Below are positions 32,318 through 39,670 of a DNA stretch of 64,000 nt, one piece after another. The notes under the pieces are model-generated. The model was not told the origin of the DNA. It worked only from the letters and a program-made list of their open reading frames with translations, and did no database searches. The stretch covers positions 62,001-126,000 of the forward strand of contig CAZWSX010000016.1 of assembly GCA_964636985.1 (NCBI GenBank), in the 5' to 3' direction. Position 1 is the first letter of the stretch, and each line of letters opens with the position of its first letter. The position numbers and the translations under genes are program-made. This DNA comes from CAZWSX01 sp964636985 (GTDB lineage Bacteria; Planctomycetota; Planctomycetia; Pirellulales; Pirellulaceae).

Positions 32318-34291
32318 TTAAAGGCGATCCAGCGCGTCGAACCACATGGTGATCGTCTCGCGGTTCGCCTCGGTGAGCGGCTCGCTGATCTTTCCCCCTT
32401 TGAGCGTTTGCACGGGGATGTTCGCCTTTCGCAAGCGATCGATCGTTTGATCGATGGCGGGGCCCAGTTGGCTCGCTTCACTCTTGCGAAGCAAAACTTC
32501 CAGCCGTTCGAGCGGCTCGGCCTCTAAAGCGACACGCGGCGACATGGGAATGTCGAGTGCCGCGACGCCCCGGATCAACTCGCGGTGCGTACCGGCTACC
32601 GCCCAAGCCAGTTGCCCTGTGAGCCCCTCTCCCAAGATCGCGATCCGCCGGCGATCGATTGAAAGCCGCTGTTGGGCATTGGTGATCAACGTGTGAACGG
32701 AGGCGATTTCGTTGCGTTGCCAGTTTCGGCCTTCGGCCGGCCGGACGGCCATCACGATCATCTGGCTGTCGCGGCAATGCTTGTCCCACAGTTTTTCGAG
32801 ATCGGCATCCTTGATATCGCCGGCCGAAACCCACACCAAGAGACCGTGCGGAATATTCGATCGATAGGTCGCAGGGACCCAAGCCACGCAACTGTTAGGG
32901 AGTTCGTCCCGCTTGAGCAAAACCAGTCCGGACGGGCTTCCGGCGGGTGCCTCTTCCACAGGAGCGGGCGCGGGGGGAATCGTATCGTCAAATTTCGAAT
33001 CGATGCCCGCCAGCGCGACGTCGGCCTCGTGCGATTCGCCTTTGCGAGTCCATTTGACGTGAATGGTTGTCGGAAGCGCGAGATTGGACAGGGCCGTATC
33101 GATATCGTCGGCCGACCGGACTTCACGATCGCTGAAATGCGTGATCACGTCGCCTGGCAAGATCTTCGCTTTCGCCGCCGGCGAATCGGCAAGAACGTGC
33201 CGGACCACGCAACCCTCGCCGCCGCGAACAGGCAACAGCCCCAGCGTCGGTTGCTGCCAAGGGGGCAATTCGGCGGCAAGCTCGACCTCGAATTGGAGGT
33301 CTTGGTTCTCCCGGCGAATGCTGACTTGAATTTTTTCGCCCGCATAGTGTTCGCCCAGGATATGTTGCATTTCGGTTTGGCGAGCGATCGGTTTGCCATC
33401 AATGGCCGTGATCAAGTCGCCCGCGCGAATCCCCGCCGAATGGCTTGGTGTCCCCGGGCGGCACGAGACAATCTTGGCCGGCAACACGTACCGGTTCCCG
33501 CGTCGCAAGCCGACGCCCAGTTTGCCGATCCGCAGATCGTCGCCTGTCTTCCACTTTTCGAGCCGTTGCATCACGTCGGCCAGCGGCACCGCGAAGCCGA
33601 TCCCGGCGTCGTACCACTCGACGCCGGCAGTTTCGCCTTCTTCGTGAGGCGAGAGCGGAGCCAAAATGCCGATGGTGCGGCCGCGCAGGTCGACTAGCGC
33701 TCCGCCATAGTTGCGTGGAGAAATCTTGGCGTCGGTTTGGATCGCCCGATTCCACACTCGTCCCAATGAACTAACCACGCCCGCCGAGAGATGAAGTTCG
33801 CTCTGGTCCAGCGTTCTTCCAAGCGCGATCGCCGTCTGGCCGACTTTGATTTCCGACATCGGAGCAGCGCGGGCTGGCGTGAGCACCAGGTCGCCCGGCT
33901 CGATCTTGAGCAGTGTCAAGTGACGTGGCTCGTCATTGGCGATCACTTTCGCTCCCAACCGCTTCCCATCGGGTGCGATCACGATCACGGCCGCCGGTTC
34001 GTTGTGCAACGCGAACGAGCTGGTGACGATGTACCCGGCCGCGTCAACGACGACGCCGGTGGTGGCCGTAACTCCGGCGAACTCGCTCTTGAGGTCTTCC
34101 TTGCCGCCGAGCGCTTCGATACGCAAGAGCGACGGCGAAACCTGGTCGACGGCGGCGCGAATCGCTTGCTCTTCCAACTCCGAAAAGTCGGGCAGGGCAG
34201 GGGAGGCGTCCTCGGCGCCGAACAAAACGCTCGTTGCCGTGCACAGCAAACCCATCGCCACGAACATCAGGAGCCAACGCGCTGCGGTCAC
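32318..34291 (-). CDS. HtrA-like pseudoprotease with two PDZ domains and an inactive esterase-like domain
   Basis: 657 residues from a GTG at 34291 that overlaps the previous stop (GTGA). Signal peptide: WLLMFVAMGLLCTATSVLFGA. Residues 45-210 follow the S1C/HtrA fold, but the triad is lost: TSSF (F93 where His is expected), PRHLTLL (H124 for Asp) and NYGG (Y195 for Ser). Two PDZ domains follow (about 250-330 and 345-430; GIRAGDLITAIDG and KILPGDVITHFSD). Residues about 450-657 look like an alpha/beta-hydrolase (LLVWVSAG, MIVMAVRPAEG, RIAILGEGLTG) with Gly where the nucleophilic Ser should be. Probably a periplasmic binding or chaperone protein. Third of three coupled HtrA-like genes. Confidence 0.7.
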   Translation of the reverse strand: MTAARWLLMFVAMGLLCTATSVLFGAEDASPALPDFSELEEQAIRAAVDQVSPSLLRIEALGGKEDLKSEFAGVTATTGVVVDAAGYIVTSSFALHNEPAAVIVIAPDGKRLGAKVIANDEPRHLTLLKIEPGDLVLTPARAAPMSEIKVGQTAIALGRTLDQSELHLSAGVVSSLGRVWNRAIQTDAKISPRNYGGALVDLRGRTIGILAPLSPHEEGETAGVEWYDAGIGFAVPLADVMQRLEKWKTGDDLRIGKLGVGLRRGNRYVLPAKIVSCRPGTPSHSAGIRAGDLITAIDGKPIARQTEMQHILGEHYAGEKIQVSIRRENQDLQFEVELAAELPPWQQPTLGLLPVRGGEGCVVRHVLADSPAAKAKILPGDVITHFSDREVRSADDIDTALSNLALPTTIHVKWTRKGESHEADVALAGIDSKFDDTIPPAPAPVEEAPAGSPSGLVLLKRDELPNSCVAWVPATYRSNIPHGLLVWVSAGDIKDADLEKLWDKHCRDSQMIVMAVRPAEGRNWQRNEIASVHTLITNAQQRLSIDRRRIAILGEGLTGQLAWAVAGTHRELIRGVAALDIPMSPRVALEAEPLERLEVLLRKSEASQLGPAIDQTIDRLRKANIPVQTLKGGKISEPLTEANRETITMWFDALDRL

Positions 34292-35415
34292 GGCTGCTCC
34301 TTTGTGTCGGATGTTGGAGTTTTGTCCGCCGTCGGCGTCTTGGGCGTCGTTGTTTCGGGTGCCTTGGTTTCAGCGGGCGCGAACAAGTCGAGCGTGACTT
34401 CCATCACCTCCAGACCTCGTTTGACCGTGATTCGAACTGCTTCCTCGACTGGGATCTGCGACAACTCTTCGACGAGCACTTTGCTCGAAGCGACCAGGCG
34501 GTCGTTCACAAAGAGGACTAGATCGTCGGGCTTCATGCCGGCGCGGCTGGCAATGCCGCCAGGCGAAACCAAGTCGACATACGGTGGCGTCTTGTTGAGA
34601 ACATCGGGGACCAGTGACAACCCCAACCCGGCCAACGTATGGGCTCTGGCGGGCTTCTTCGGTTTGCCGGTAGGACGCTCGCCGACGGTTCTGCCGGCGA
34701 GGATTTGTTCGACGCTCGGCGCGATCACCTGCATCGGAACGGCATAGTTGAGCCAGGCGCCGTCGTTAGCGCTGCGAAGTTCCTTCCCCAGCATGGCAAC
34801 CAGTTGGCCGCGGCGATCGGTTACGATCCCGCCAGCGGCACCTGGGTTGTTAGTGATTGCATCCAGGATGTAAACCTCGCCCTGGTACGGCGTCCTGAAG
34901 GTCCCGCGTTTGGCTGCGAGATTCGATTTTCCCGCCACCACGCCCCGTTGCACGCTGACGACTTCGTCTCCGCGAGCGGAGCCGTACAAGTTCGCGAATG
35001 CCAGGACGCGAGCACCACGCTCGAGCGACGCGCTTTCCGCCAGTTTGAAGTGGGGCAAATCTGCCGCCGCGCTTCCGGCGGCAAGTTTGAGCACCGCGAT
35101 TTCGAGCGTCGGATCGATACCGACCAACTCCGCCGTGCGGTTGCGGCCGTCGGCGAGCGTCACTGTCACGTTATCCGTGTCGAGCACGTAGCTCCAGGCC
35201 GTGAGAACATGCCCTTCGTTCGAGATCAGGAAGCCCGATTGATAAGCTTCCAGCCCCGTTCGTCCACCGGCGCCGAAGATTTTGACAACTTTGGGCGCCA
35301 CCTCCGCAGCGACTTGCGGGATCGACTCGGCGGCGAGCCCACCTTGAACCAGGGCCACACTGAAGAGAGCGGCAGCGATGGAACCAACAGCGCGTCGTGG
35401 GAGGGGGCAACTCAT
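34288..35415 (-). CDS. HtrA-like pseudoprotease with one PDZ domain
   Basis: 375 residues from the ATG at 35415, which overlaps the stop of the upstream gene (ATGA). Signal peptide: AVGSIAAALFSVALVQGGLAAE. The protease fold is recognisable (GFLISNEGHVLTAW.., GIDPTLEIAVLKL, NPGAAGGIVTDRRGQLVAMLG), but all three triad residues are replaced: S75 for His, E105 for Asp and A194 for Ser. A PDZ domain follows (about 265-350; LVSPGGIASRAGMKPDDLVLFV). The fold with substituted triad suggests a regulatory or binding partner, not an enzyme. The downstream gene starts within its stop codon. Confidence 0.75.
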   Translation of the reverse strand: MSCPLPRRAVGSIAAALFSVALVQGGLAAESIPQVAAEVAPKVVKIFGAGGRTGLEAYQSGFLISNEGHVLTAWSYVLDTDNVTVTLADGRNRTAELVGIDPTLEIAVLKLAAGSAAADLPHFKLAESASLERGARVLAFANLYGSARGDEVVSVQRGVVAGKSNLAAKRGTFRTPYQGEVYILDAITNNPGAAGGIVTDRRGQLVAMLGKELRSANDGAWLNYAVPMQVIAPSVEQILAGRTVGERPTGKPKKPARAHTLAGLGLSLVPDVLNKTPPYVDLVSPGGIASRAGMKPDDLVLFVNDRLVASSKVLVEELSQIPVEEAVRITVKRGLEVMEVTLDLFAPAETKAPETTTPKTPTADKTPTSDTKEQP

Positions 35416-37268
35416 GGCTTCTCCTCCTGCGCGGGCGGCGGCGTTTCCGGCTTCTTCGCTTGTTCGCTCCAGGCCGTGATGTTCATCGTTTGAACGGTGC
35501 CGTCCCCGCGAACCGATTGGATCGTATGGGGAACCATGATCCCGCCAGCTTCCTTCCAATCGTCGAATCGCAATTCCCACGGATCGCCTGCGCCCACGAG
35601 GTGGAACTCAGCGGCTACGGGCAAGCCAGTTTCGCTATCGGAGAAGCTGTGAATCTCGAGCGTCTTGTACGTGACGATCAAGCAATCACATGGCTTGTCA
35701 TGACCTGGAACAGGAGCCTTGCCGAAGGCGATGGCCTCGCCGAGGGCCTCGGGCCCGCGGGTCATCAGCCGTCGCCAAAGATGCAGCGCTGCCAAAACCG
35801 GCGCCCGGCCGCGTTCGCGGAAGAGCGGTTCCAAGTCGCCGTTGTCGGTCAGCGTTGCGAAATCGCGAGGCCACTTCCCATTGCTGAACTGGTCGCCCAG
35901 GCTGATTTCGATCTCTTGCCCTTCGGTGTTTTGAGCCGCGATTTGCCACTCGCCCGCTTCCGGCTTCCACTTGGTAGCTGCCGCGATGGCGGCTGTGACG
36001 CGTTGCCGCTCGCGACGGTTGAAGGCGTAGTTCGCCATGCCGCGACGTGTTTCCACCATTTCCGATAGCCGCTTTTGTTCGGCTGCTTCGGCGATGTCGA
36101 ACGGGTCCCTCTTCAGATCCCCGTCCTTCTCTTCGTCTTCGTGGGGTTGTTCCTTTTCCGGCTCCCCTTCCTTTGGCTTTTCGTCCGGCATCGGCGGACG
36201 CTGGGGTGGCTCCTCATCGCGAAAAGCGTTGCGAGCCTTGTCTTCAAGCTCCTCCGCCGTGAGCAGCCCCGCCAGGCGAACGAAGGTGGAGACTTGTTTT
36301 CCATCGCGCTGGAACGTGATCGGCACGCGGAAGCCTTTGGGGAACGTCCCCAGGACGCTTTTAAAGCCGTTCACCGAAGTGATCGTCTTGCCGCCGAACG
36401 CGACCAGCTCATCACCGTACTTGAGCCCGCGACGGAAGGCGTCGCTCTCGCTGAGAATATCGGTGACGACGACGCGTCCCTTGTCGTCGCTCGAAACCAC
36501 GGCGCCTAAAGTCGCGTGGTCAACCAGCCGCCCCGTCTTGAGGCAACCGAGAAAGTTCTTCACCTGATTGATCGAGGCGGCGTAGCCCACGCCCACGTTG
36601 ACTCGCCCGCGCTTGTCGAAGCCGCCGAGGCCGATGATGCCCATCACGCGGCCGCGTTCGTCGAACATCGGTCCGCCCGAATTGCCAGGGTTGACCGCGG
36701 CATCGGTTTGAATGGCGTCGGTGTACTCAAGCGGCGAACTGCCCGGCGTAGGACAGCGATGCACGCCCGAGACGATCCCGTAGCTGACCGAGGGCTGCAA
36801 ATTGGTGGCCAGCAAGAAGGGATTGCCGATTACGCAGCACCAATCGCCTGGACGGACGGCGTCGCTATCGGCCAATTCGGCGAACGGAAAGTCGGTCCGC
36901 CCTTGCAGCTGGATCAGCGCGATGTCTCCGGTGGGGTCGAGCCCCACCAGAATTGCGTTGTAGATTTTGCCGTCGTTGAGCCCGCATTTCATCACCAGCC
37001 CAGCAGGCTTGGCAACGTGAAAATTAGTGACGGCGAAACCATCGGCCGAGATCAACACGCCCGAACCGCCGCCATTGCCGCCCGCATCGAAGATCATCAC
37101 CGTCGCGGCCGATGCGCGCTCGATCATGCCCACGCGCTTTTGTTCGAACTCGGCGACCGCAGCCGGCGGCTGAATGTCGTCGGCACGCAACGGCTTTGCG
37201 ATCGGCATCGCCGCCGCGAACGCCGAGAGCGCCAAGATTGTGCTTAGCAAAGTGCCGTGCCGGCTCAT
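35412..37268 (-). CDS. S1C serine protease, HtrA/DegP-like, intact catalytic triad
   Basis: 618 residues; ATG at 37268 overlaps the NPCBM gene's stop (ATGA). Signal peptide about residues 1-29. Trypsin-like domain with complete triad: TNFH (H84), GDIALIQL (D115) and NPGNSGGP (S197). One PDZ domain follows at about 250-335 (ILSESDAFRRGLKYGDELVAFGG), then an acidic Pro/Glu-rich linker with EPEKEQPHEDEE (about 350-385), and a C-terminal beta-rich domain (about 410-600) that I do not recognise. HtrA proteases degrade misfolded periplasmic proteins; the extra C-terminal domain is unusual. First of three coupled HtrA-like genes. Confidence 0.9.
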   Translation of the reverse strand: MSRHGTLLSTILALSAFAAAMPIAKPLRADDIQPPAAVAEFEQKRVGMIERASAATVMIFDAGGNGGGSGVLISADGFAVTNFHVAKPAGLVMKCGLNDGKIYNAILVGLDPTGDIALIQLQGRTDFPFAELADSDAVRPGDWCCVIGNPFLLATNLQPSVSYGIVSGVHRCPTPGSSPLEYTDAIQTDAAVNPGNSGGPMFDERGRVMGIIGLGGFDKRGRVNVGVGYAASINQVKNFLGCLKTGRLVDHATLGAVVSSDDKGRVVVTDILSESDAFRRGLKYGDELVAFGGKTITSVNGFKSVLGTFPKGFRVPITFQRDGKQVSTFVRLAGLLTAEELEDKARNAFRDEEPPQRPPMPDEKPKEGEPEKEQPHEDEEKDGDLKRDPFDIAEAAEQKRLSEMVETRRGMANYAFNRRERQRVTAAIAAATKWKPEAGEWQIAAQNTEGQEIEISLGDQFSNGKWPRDFATLTDNGDLEPLFRERGRAPVLAALHLWRRLMTRGPEALGEAIAFGKAPVPGHDKPCDCLIVTYKTLEIHSFSDSETGLPVAAEFHLVGAGDPWELRFDDWKEAGGIMVPHTIQSVRGDGTVQTMNITAWSEQAKKPETPPPAQEEKP

Positions 37269-38518
37269 CGAGTGAATCTCGCCATGGCTAAAACAAGTTG
37301 TCCGCCGAGCGGCCCGCCCGAAGTGGATGTAACGGAGATTCGAAGCCGTTTAGCCCCTTTCAAATCGATTTCGATCGGGATGGGCCGACGCTTGCCGGGG
37401 GCGAACTTTTGCTGCACCAGCGTCTTGCCGTCCCCTTCGATCGTAAGCTGAACACTACCATGCGGCACCGCCCGATCGTCGATGGCGACCACCGTTCGGA
37501 AGGTCTTGTAACCCTCCGGAATCAAATAGGCGGCGGTCGTGCCGACGGGAGCGTGTAGCCCGTGCGCAAAAGTGGTATTACCGGCACGCAAGGCGCCATC
37601 GAAGCTTTTATCGAAACGTGGCCCTGCGATCTTTTGCTCCGACTCGGCGAGTCCCGGCAGAGGGAACAATACCGAGGCCGCGATCGAGCCCTCGAGTTGC
37701 GAAAGGTACTTCGCATTCGCTTCCGAGAGATCGAGCCGCCGCCATTGCGCACTCGCGATCGATCGAGAAACGCCCGCTGGCGTCGTGATTTCGACCCCCG
37801 TCGTCTCGGGCGAAATCTTGGCGACGTTCCACTGGTTGCCATCGATGTCGTCCAGCTTGCCGACCAACTTTTGGTTGATCGCCGAGTTACGCCGCAGATA
37901 GACGATCCCTTCCAGGCGTTCTCGTTTGACTTTGAGAACCTTGCCGTCGCGGTCGAAATCGACGACGTCGGGCCGCACGGCGACAATCGTCCCTTCGCGA
38001 TAATCGAGCGAGATCGATGTCGCTTCGGAAGGCGCCTGAGTCCCTTCGGCTGGCTCCGATTCGCGGCGCAGGATGATGCGATCGCTGGTGGCCTCGGCTG
38101 CGAGCAAATCGTTCCACTGAGTGTCCGTGGCAGCCGTGGGTTCGCGAAAGCGGACCGACGTAATGGCTTCAGCCGAGAGGTCTAGCGGCGCACCCGCGGC
38201 GAACGTGATTTGCCCCTTCTTGCCGTCGATCAGACACTGTTGTCCACGCAGCGTGCTGCCGTCGGTCAGCACAATGCGAAGCGGCGATCGCAACGGTCGG
38301 GCGGCGCTCGTGCCGGAAATCGTCATCACGTCGGCCAGGGGAATATCACGATCGCCGGTGCGGGTTCGGACGGAGATTTTCTCCGCCGAGATCGACTGCA
38401 GCGGAGCGATCAGCGACGAACCATCGGCCAGTTCGATGCGGACGTCGACCGCGATCGCAGGGACCGCAAGGACGACTGCGCACACGAAAGCCAAAGAGAA
38501 AACTGTTGAACGCGGCAT
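37265..38518 (-). CDS. Secreted protein with C-terminal NPCBM/NEW2-like domain
   Basis: 417 residues from the ATG at 38518; an in-frame TTG eight codons earlier is less likely. Signal peptide STVFSLAFVCAVVLAVPAIA. The first half has SH3-like beta segments with recurring 'DGSxL.G.....' (IELADGSSLIAPL, IVLTDGSTLRGQQ). The C-terminal half, from about 270, has YLSQLEGSIAASVLF, then FAHGLHAPVGTTAAYLIPEGYKTFRTVVAIDD and PIPIEIDLKGAKRLRISVTS, which fits the NPCBM/NEW2 carbohydrate-binding fold. Likely binds glycans in the envelope. Its stop codon overlaps the start of the active HtrA gene. Confidence 0.7.
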   Translation of the reverse strand: MPRSTVFSLAFVCAVVLAVPAIAVDVRIELADGSSLIAPLQSISAEKISVRTRTGDRDIPLADVMTISGTSAARPLRSPLRIVLTDGSTLRGQQCLIDGKKGQITFAAGAPLDLSAEAITSVRFREPTAATDTQWNDLLAAEATSDRIILRRESEPAEGTQAPSEATSISLDYREGTIVAVRPDVVDFDRDGKVLKVKRERLEGIVYLRRNSAINQKLVGKLDDIDGNQWNVAKISPETTGVEITTPAGVSRSIASAQWRRLDLSEANAKYLSQLEGSIAASVLFPLPGLAESEQKIAGPRFDKSFDGALRAGNTTFAHGLHAPVGTTAAYLIPEGYKTFRTVVAIDDRAVPHGSVQLTIEGDGKTLVQQKFAPGKRRPIPIEIDLKGAKRLRISVTSTSGGPLGGQLVLAMARFTR

Positions 38519-38569
38519 TATGCGATTCTGCGTTTTGTTCAAAGATGTGTTGCTGTTCGAGGAAGCTGA

Positions 38570-39670
38570 CTACTTACCACTGTCTTGGGCCAAACGTTTG
38601 AAGTACTCCTCGACTGTTTCGCGGTAATGGGACGGGAGTTCCTTCGATATCTGCTGGAGCGCTTCCTGCCGTTGACGTGGCGGGAGATTCCCCCAGCTGG
38701 AGCGATTGGCCAGGTCGCGTTGATCGACCTCGTCTGAGGCCCCGCCGGGTTCCGTGATCTTCCGATCCGCGGGCGACTGGCTTTGTTGTTCCTGTTGCTG
38801 CTGCTGTTGTTTTTGTTGCTGTTGTTGCTGCTGCTGTTGCTGTTGTTTCTTCTGTTGGTCTTCGAGCTTTTTAATCATCTTGTCGAGCTTGTTGACGACG
38901 TCGTCCTCTTCGTCGCGGACCTTTTGGCCGGCTCGACCTAAGCCTAATCGTCGGCGGACGTCGTCCATCATTCGCGTGACTTCATCGAGCGAGTCGGGCT
39001 TCAGGGGCTCGATATCGGCCAGCATCAGCTTCGCCACCGAGGCATAGCGAACCGGAATCTTGTCTTCGTTTTCCAGCAGGCTTTTGATCGTCGCCTCGCA
39101 ACGCTCTTTATCGAACAAGCGATGCGCGGCCACGCCTTGGAAGAACAGCAGCGTCGCCGGATCGACTACATCGGCCGCCACTAGGTCCCTCAGCAGTTCC
39201 TGCGCCTCATCCACCAAATCGGCGCGGGCCAGAGAGGCTCCCCAGTAGAGCCGCAGGTTGTCGGCCGCGAACTTGGGAAGCTCGGGCGGCGCCAGCCAGG
39301 CAGCAGCGGTGGGGTCCGGGAAAACTCGCGTGTCGCATCCTTCGACCAGGGCCTTCACTCGCGGGTCGGCTTCGCCCAAACAAACGACGACACGCCGGAG
39401 CAATTCTTCCGCGGGCGCACCATCCTCACCCGACAACAGCGTTTCAACCTTTGCTTTGGCGGCGGCCGAGTTGGGCATCTCACCGAGCGTCGCGGTGAGC
39501 CGTTCGCGGACGCTTCCAGCCGTGGGAGGCGACCACGCCTTGAGAACCAGCTTGGGTTTGGCCGGCGCTTCGGCGGGTTCGCCGTCGCCAGCGGGTACAT
39601 TCTGGGCGAACAAACACGGCGTAACCGCAAGGGTTACCGCGACAACGGCAATGGGTAGCATCCTGATCAT
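38570..39670 (-). CDS. Secreted TPR-type protein with polyglutamine tract
   Basis: 366 residues; start ATG overlaps the stop of the upstream coiled-coil gene (ATGA). Signal peptide LPIAVVAVTLAVTPCLFAQ. The middle (about 95-240) has helical repeats: RVVVCLGEADPRVKALVEGC, DLVDEAQELLRDLVAADVV and TLLFFQGVAAHRLFDKERCEA. A tract of mainly Gln lies at about 270-300, followed by QEALQQISKELPSHYRETVEEYFKRL. That C-terminal box is one I associate with planctomycete proteins encoded next to MoxR/VWA clusters. It probably scaffolds a membrane-associated complex. It has no enzymatic motif. Confidence 0.7.
   Translation of the reverse strand: MIRMLPIAVVAVTLAVTPCLFAQNVPAGDGEPAEAPAKPKLVLKAWSPPTAGSVRERLTATLGEMPNSAAAKAKVETLLSGEDGAPAEELLRRVVVCLGEADPRVKALVEGCDTRVFPDPTAAAWLAPPELPKFAADNLRLYWGASLARADLVDEAQELLRDLVAADVVDPATLLFFQGVAAHRLFDKERCEATIKSLLENEDKIPVRYASVAKLMLADIEPLKPDSLDEVTRMMDDVRRRLGLGRAGQKVRDEEDDVVNKLDKMIKKLEDQQKKQQQQQQQQQQQKQQQQQQEQQSQSPADRKITEPGGASDEVDQRDLANRSSWGNLPPRQRQEALQQISKELPSHYRETVEEYFKRLAQDSGK
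38771..38855 (-). repeat. CAG/CAA-type repeat encoding polyglutamine
   Basis: On the plus strand a run of CTG/TTG triplets, i.e. CAG/CAA on the coding strand, encodes a Gln-rich tract with interspersed Lys and Glu in the TPR-type protein. The mix of both Gln codons suggests selection for the amino-acid tract, or an old expansion, and not a recent slippage event. Confidence 0.7.

Noticed and set aside
38754..39047. Poly-Cys plus-strand frame
   Set aside because: Translation of the CAG/CAA repeat in the wrong frame and strand.
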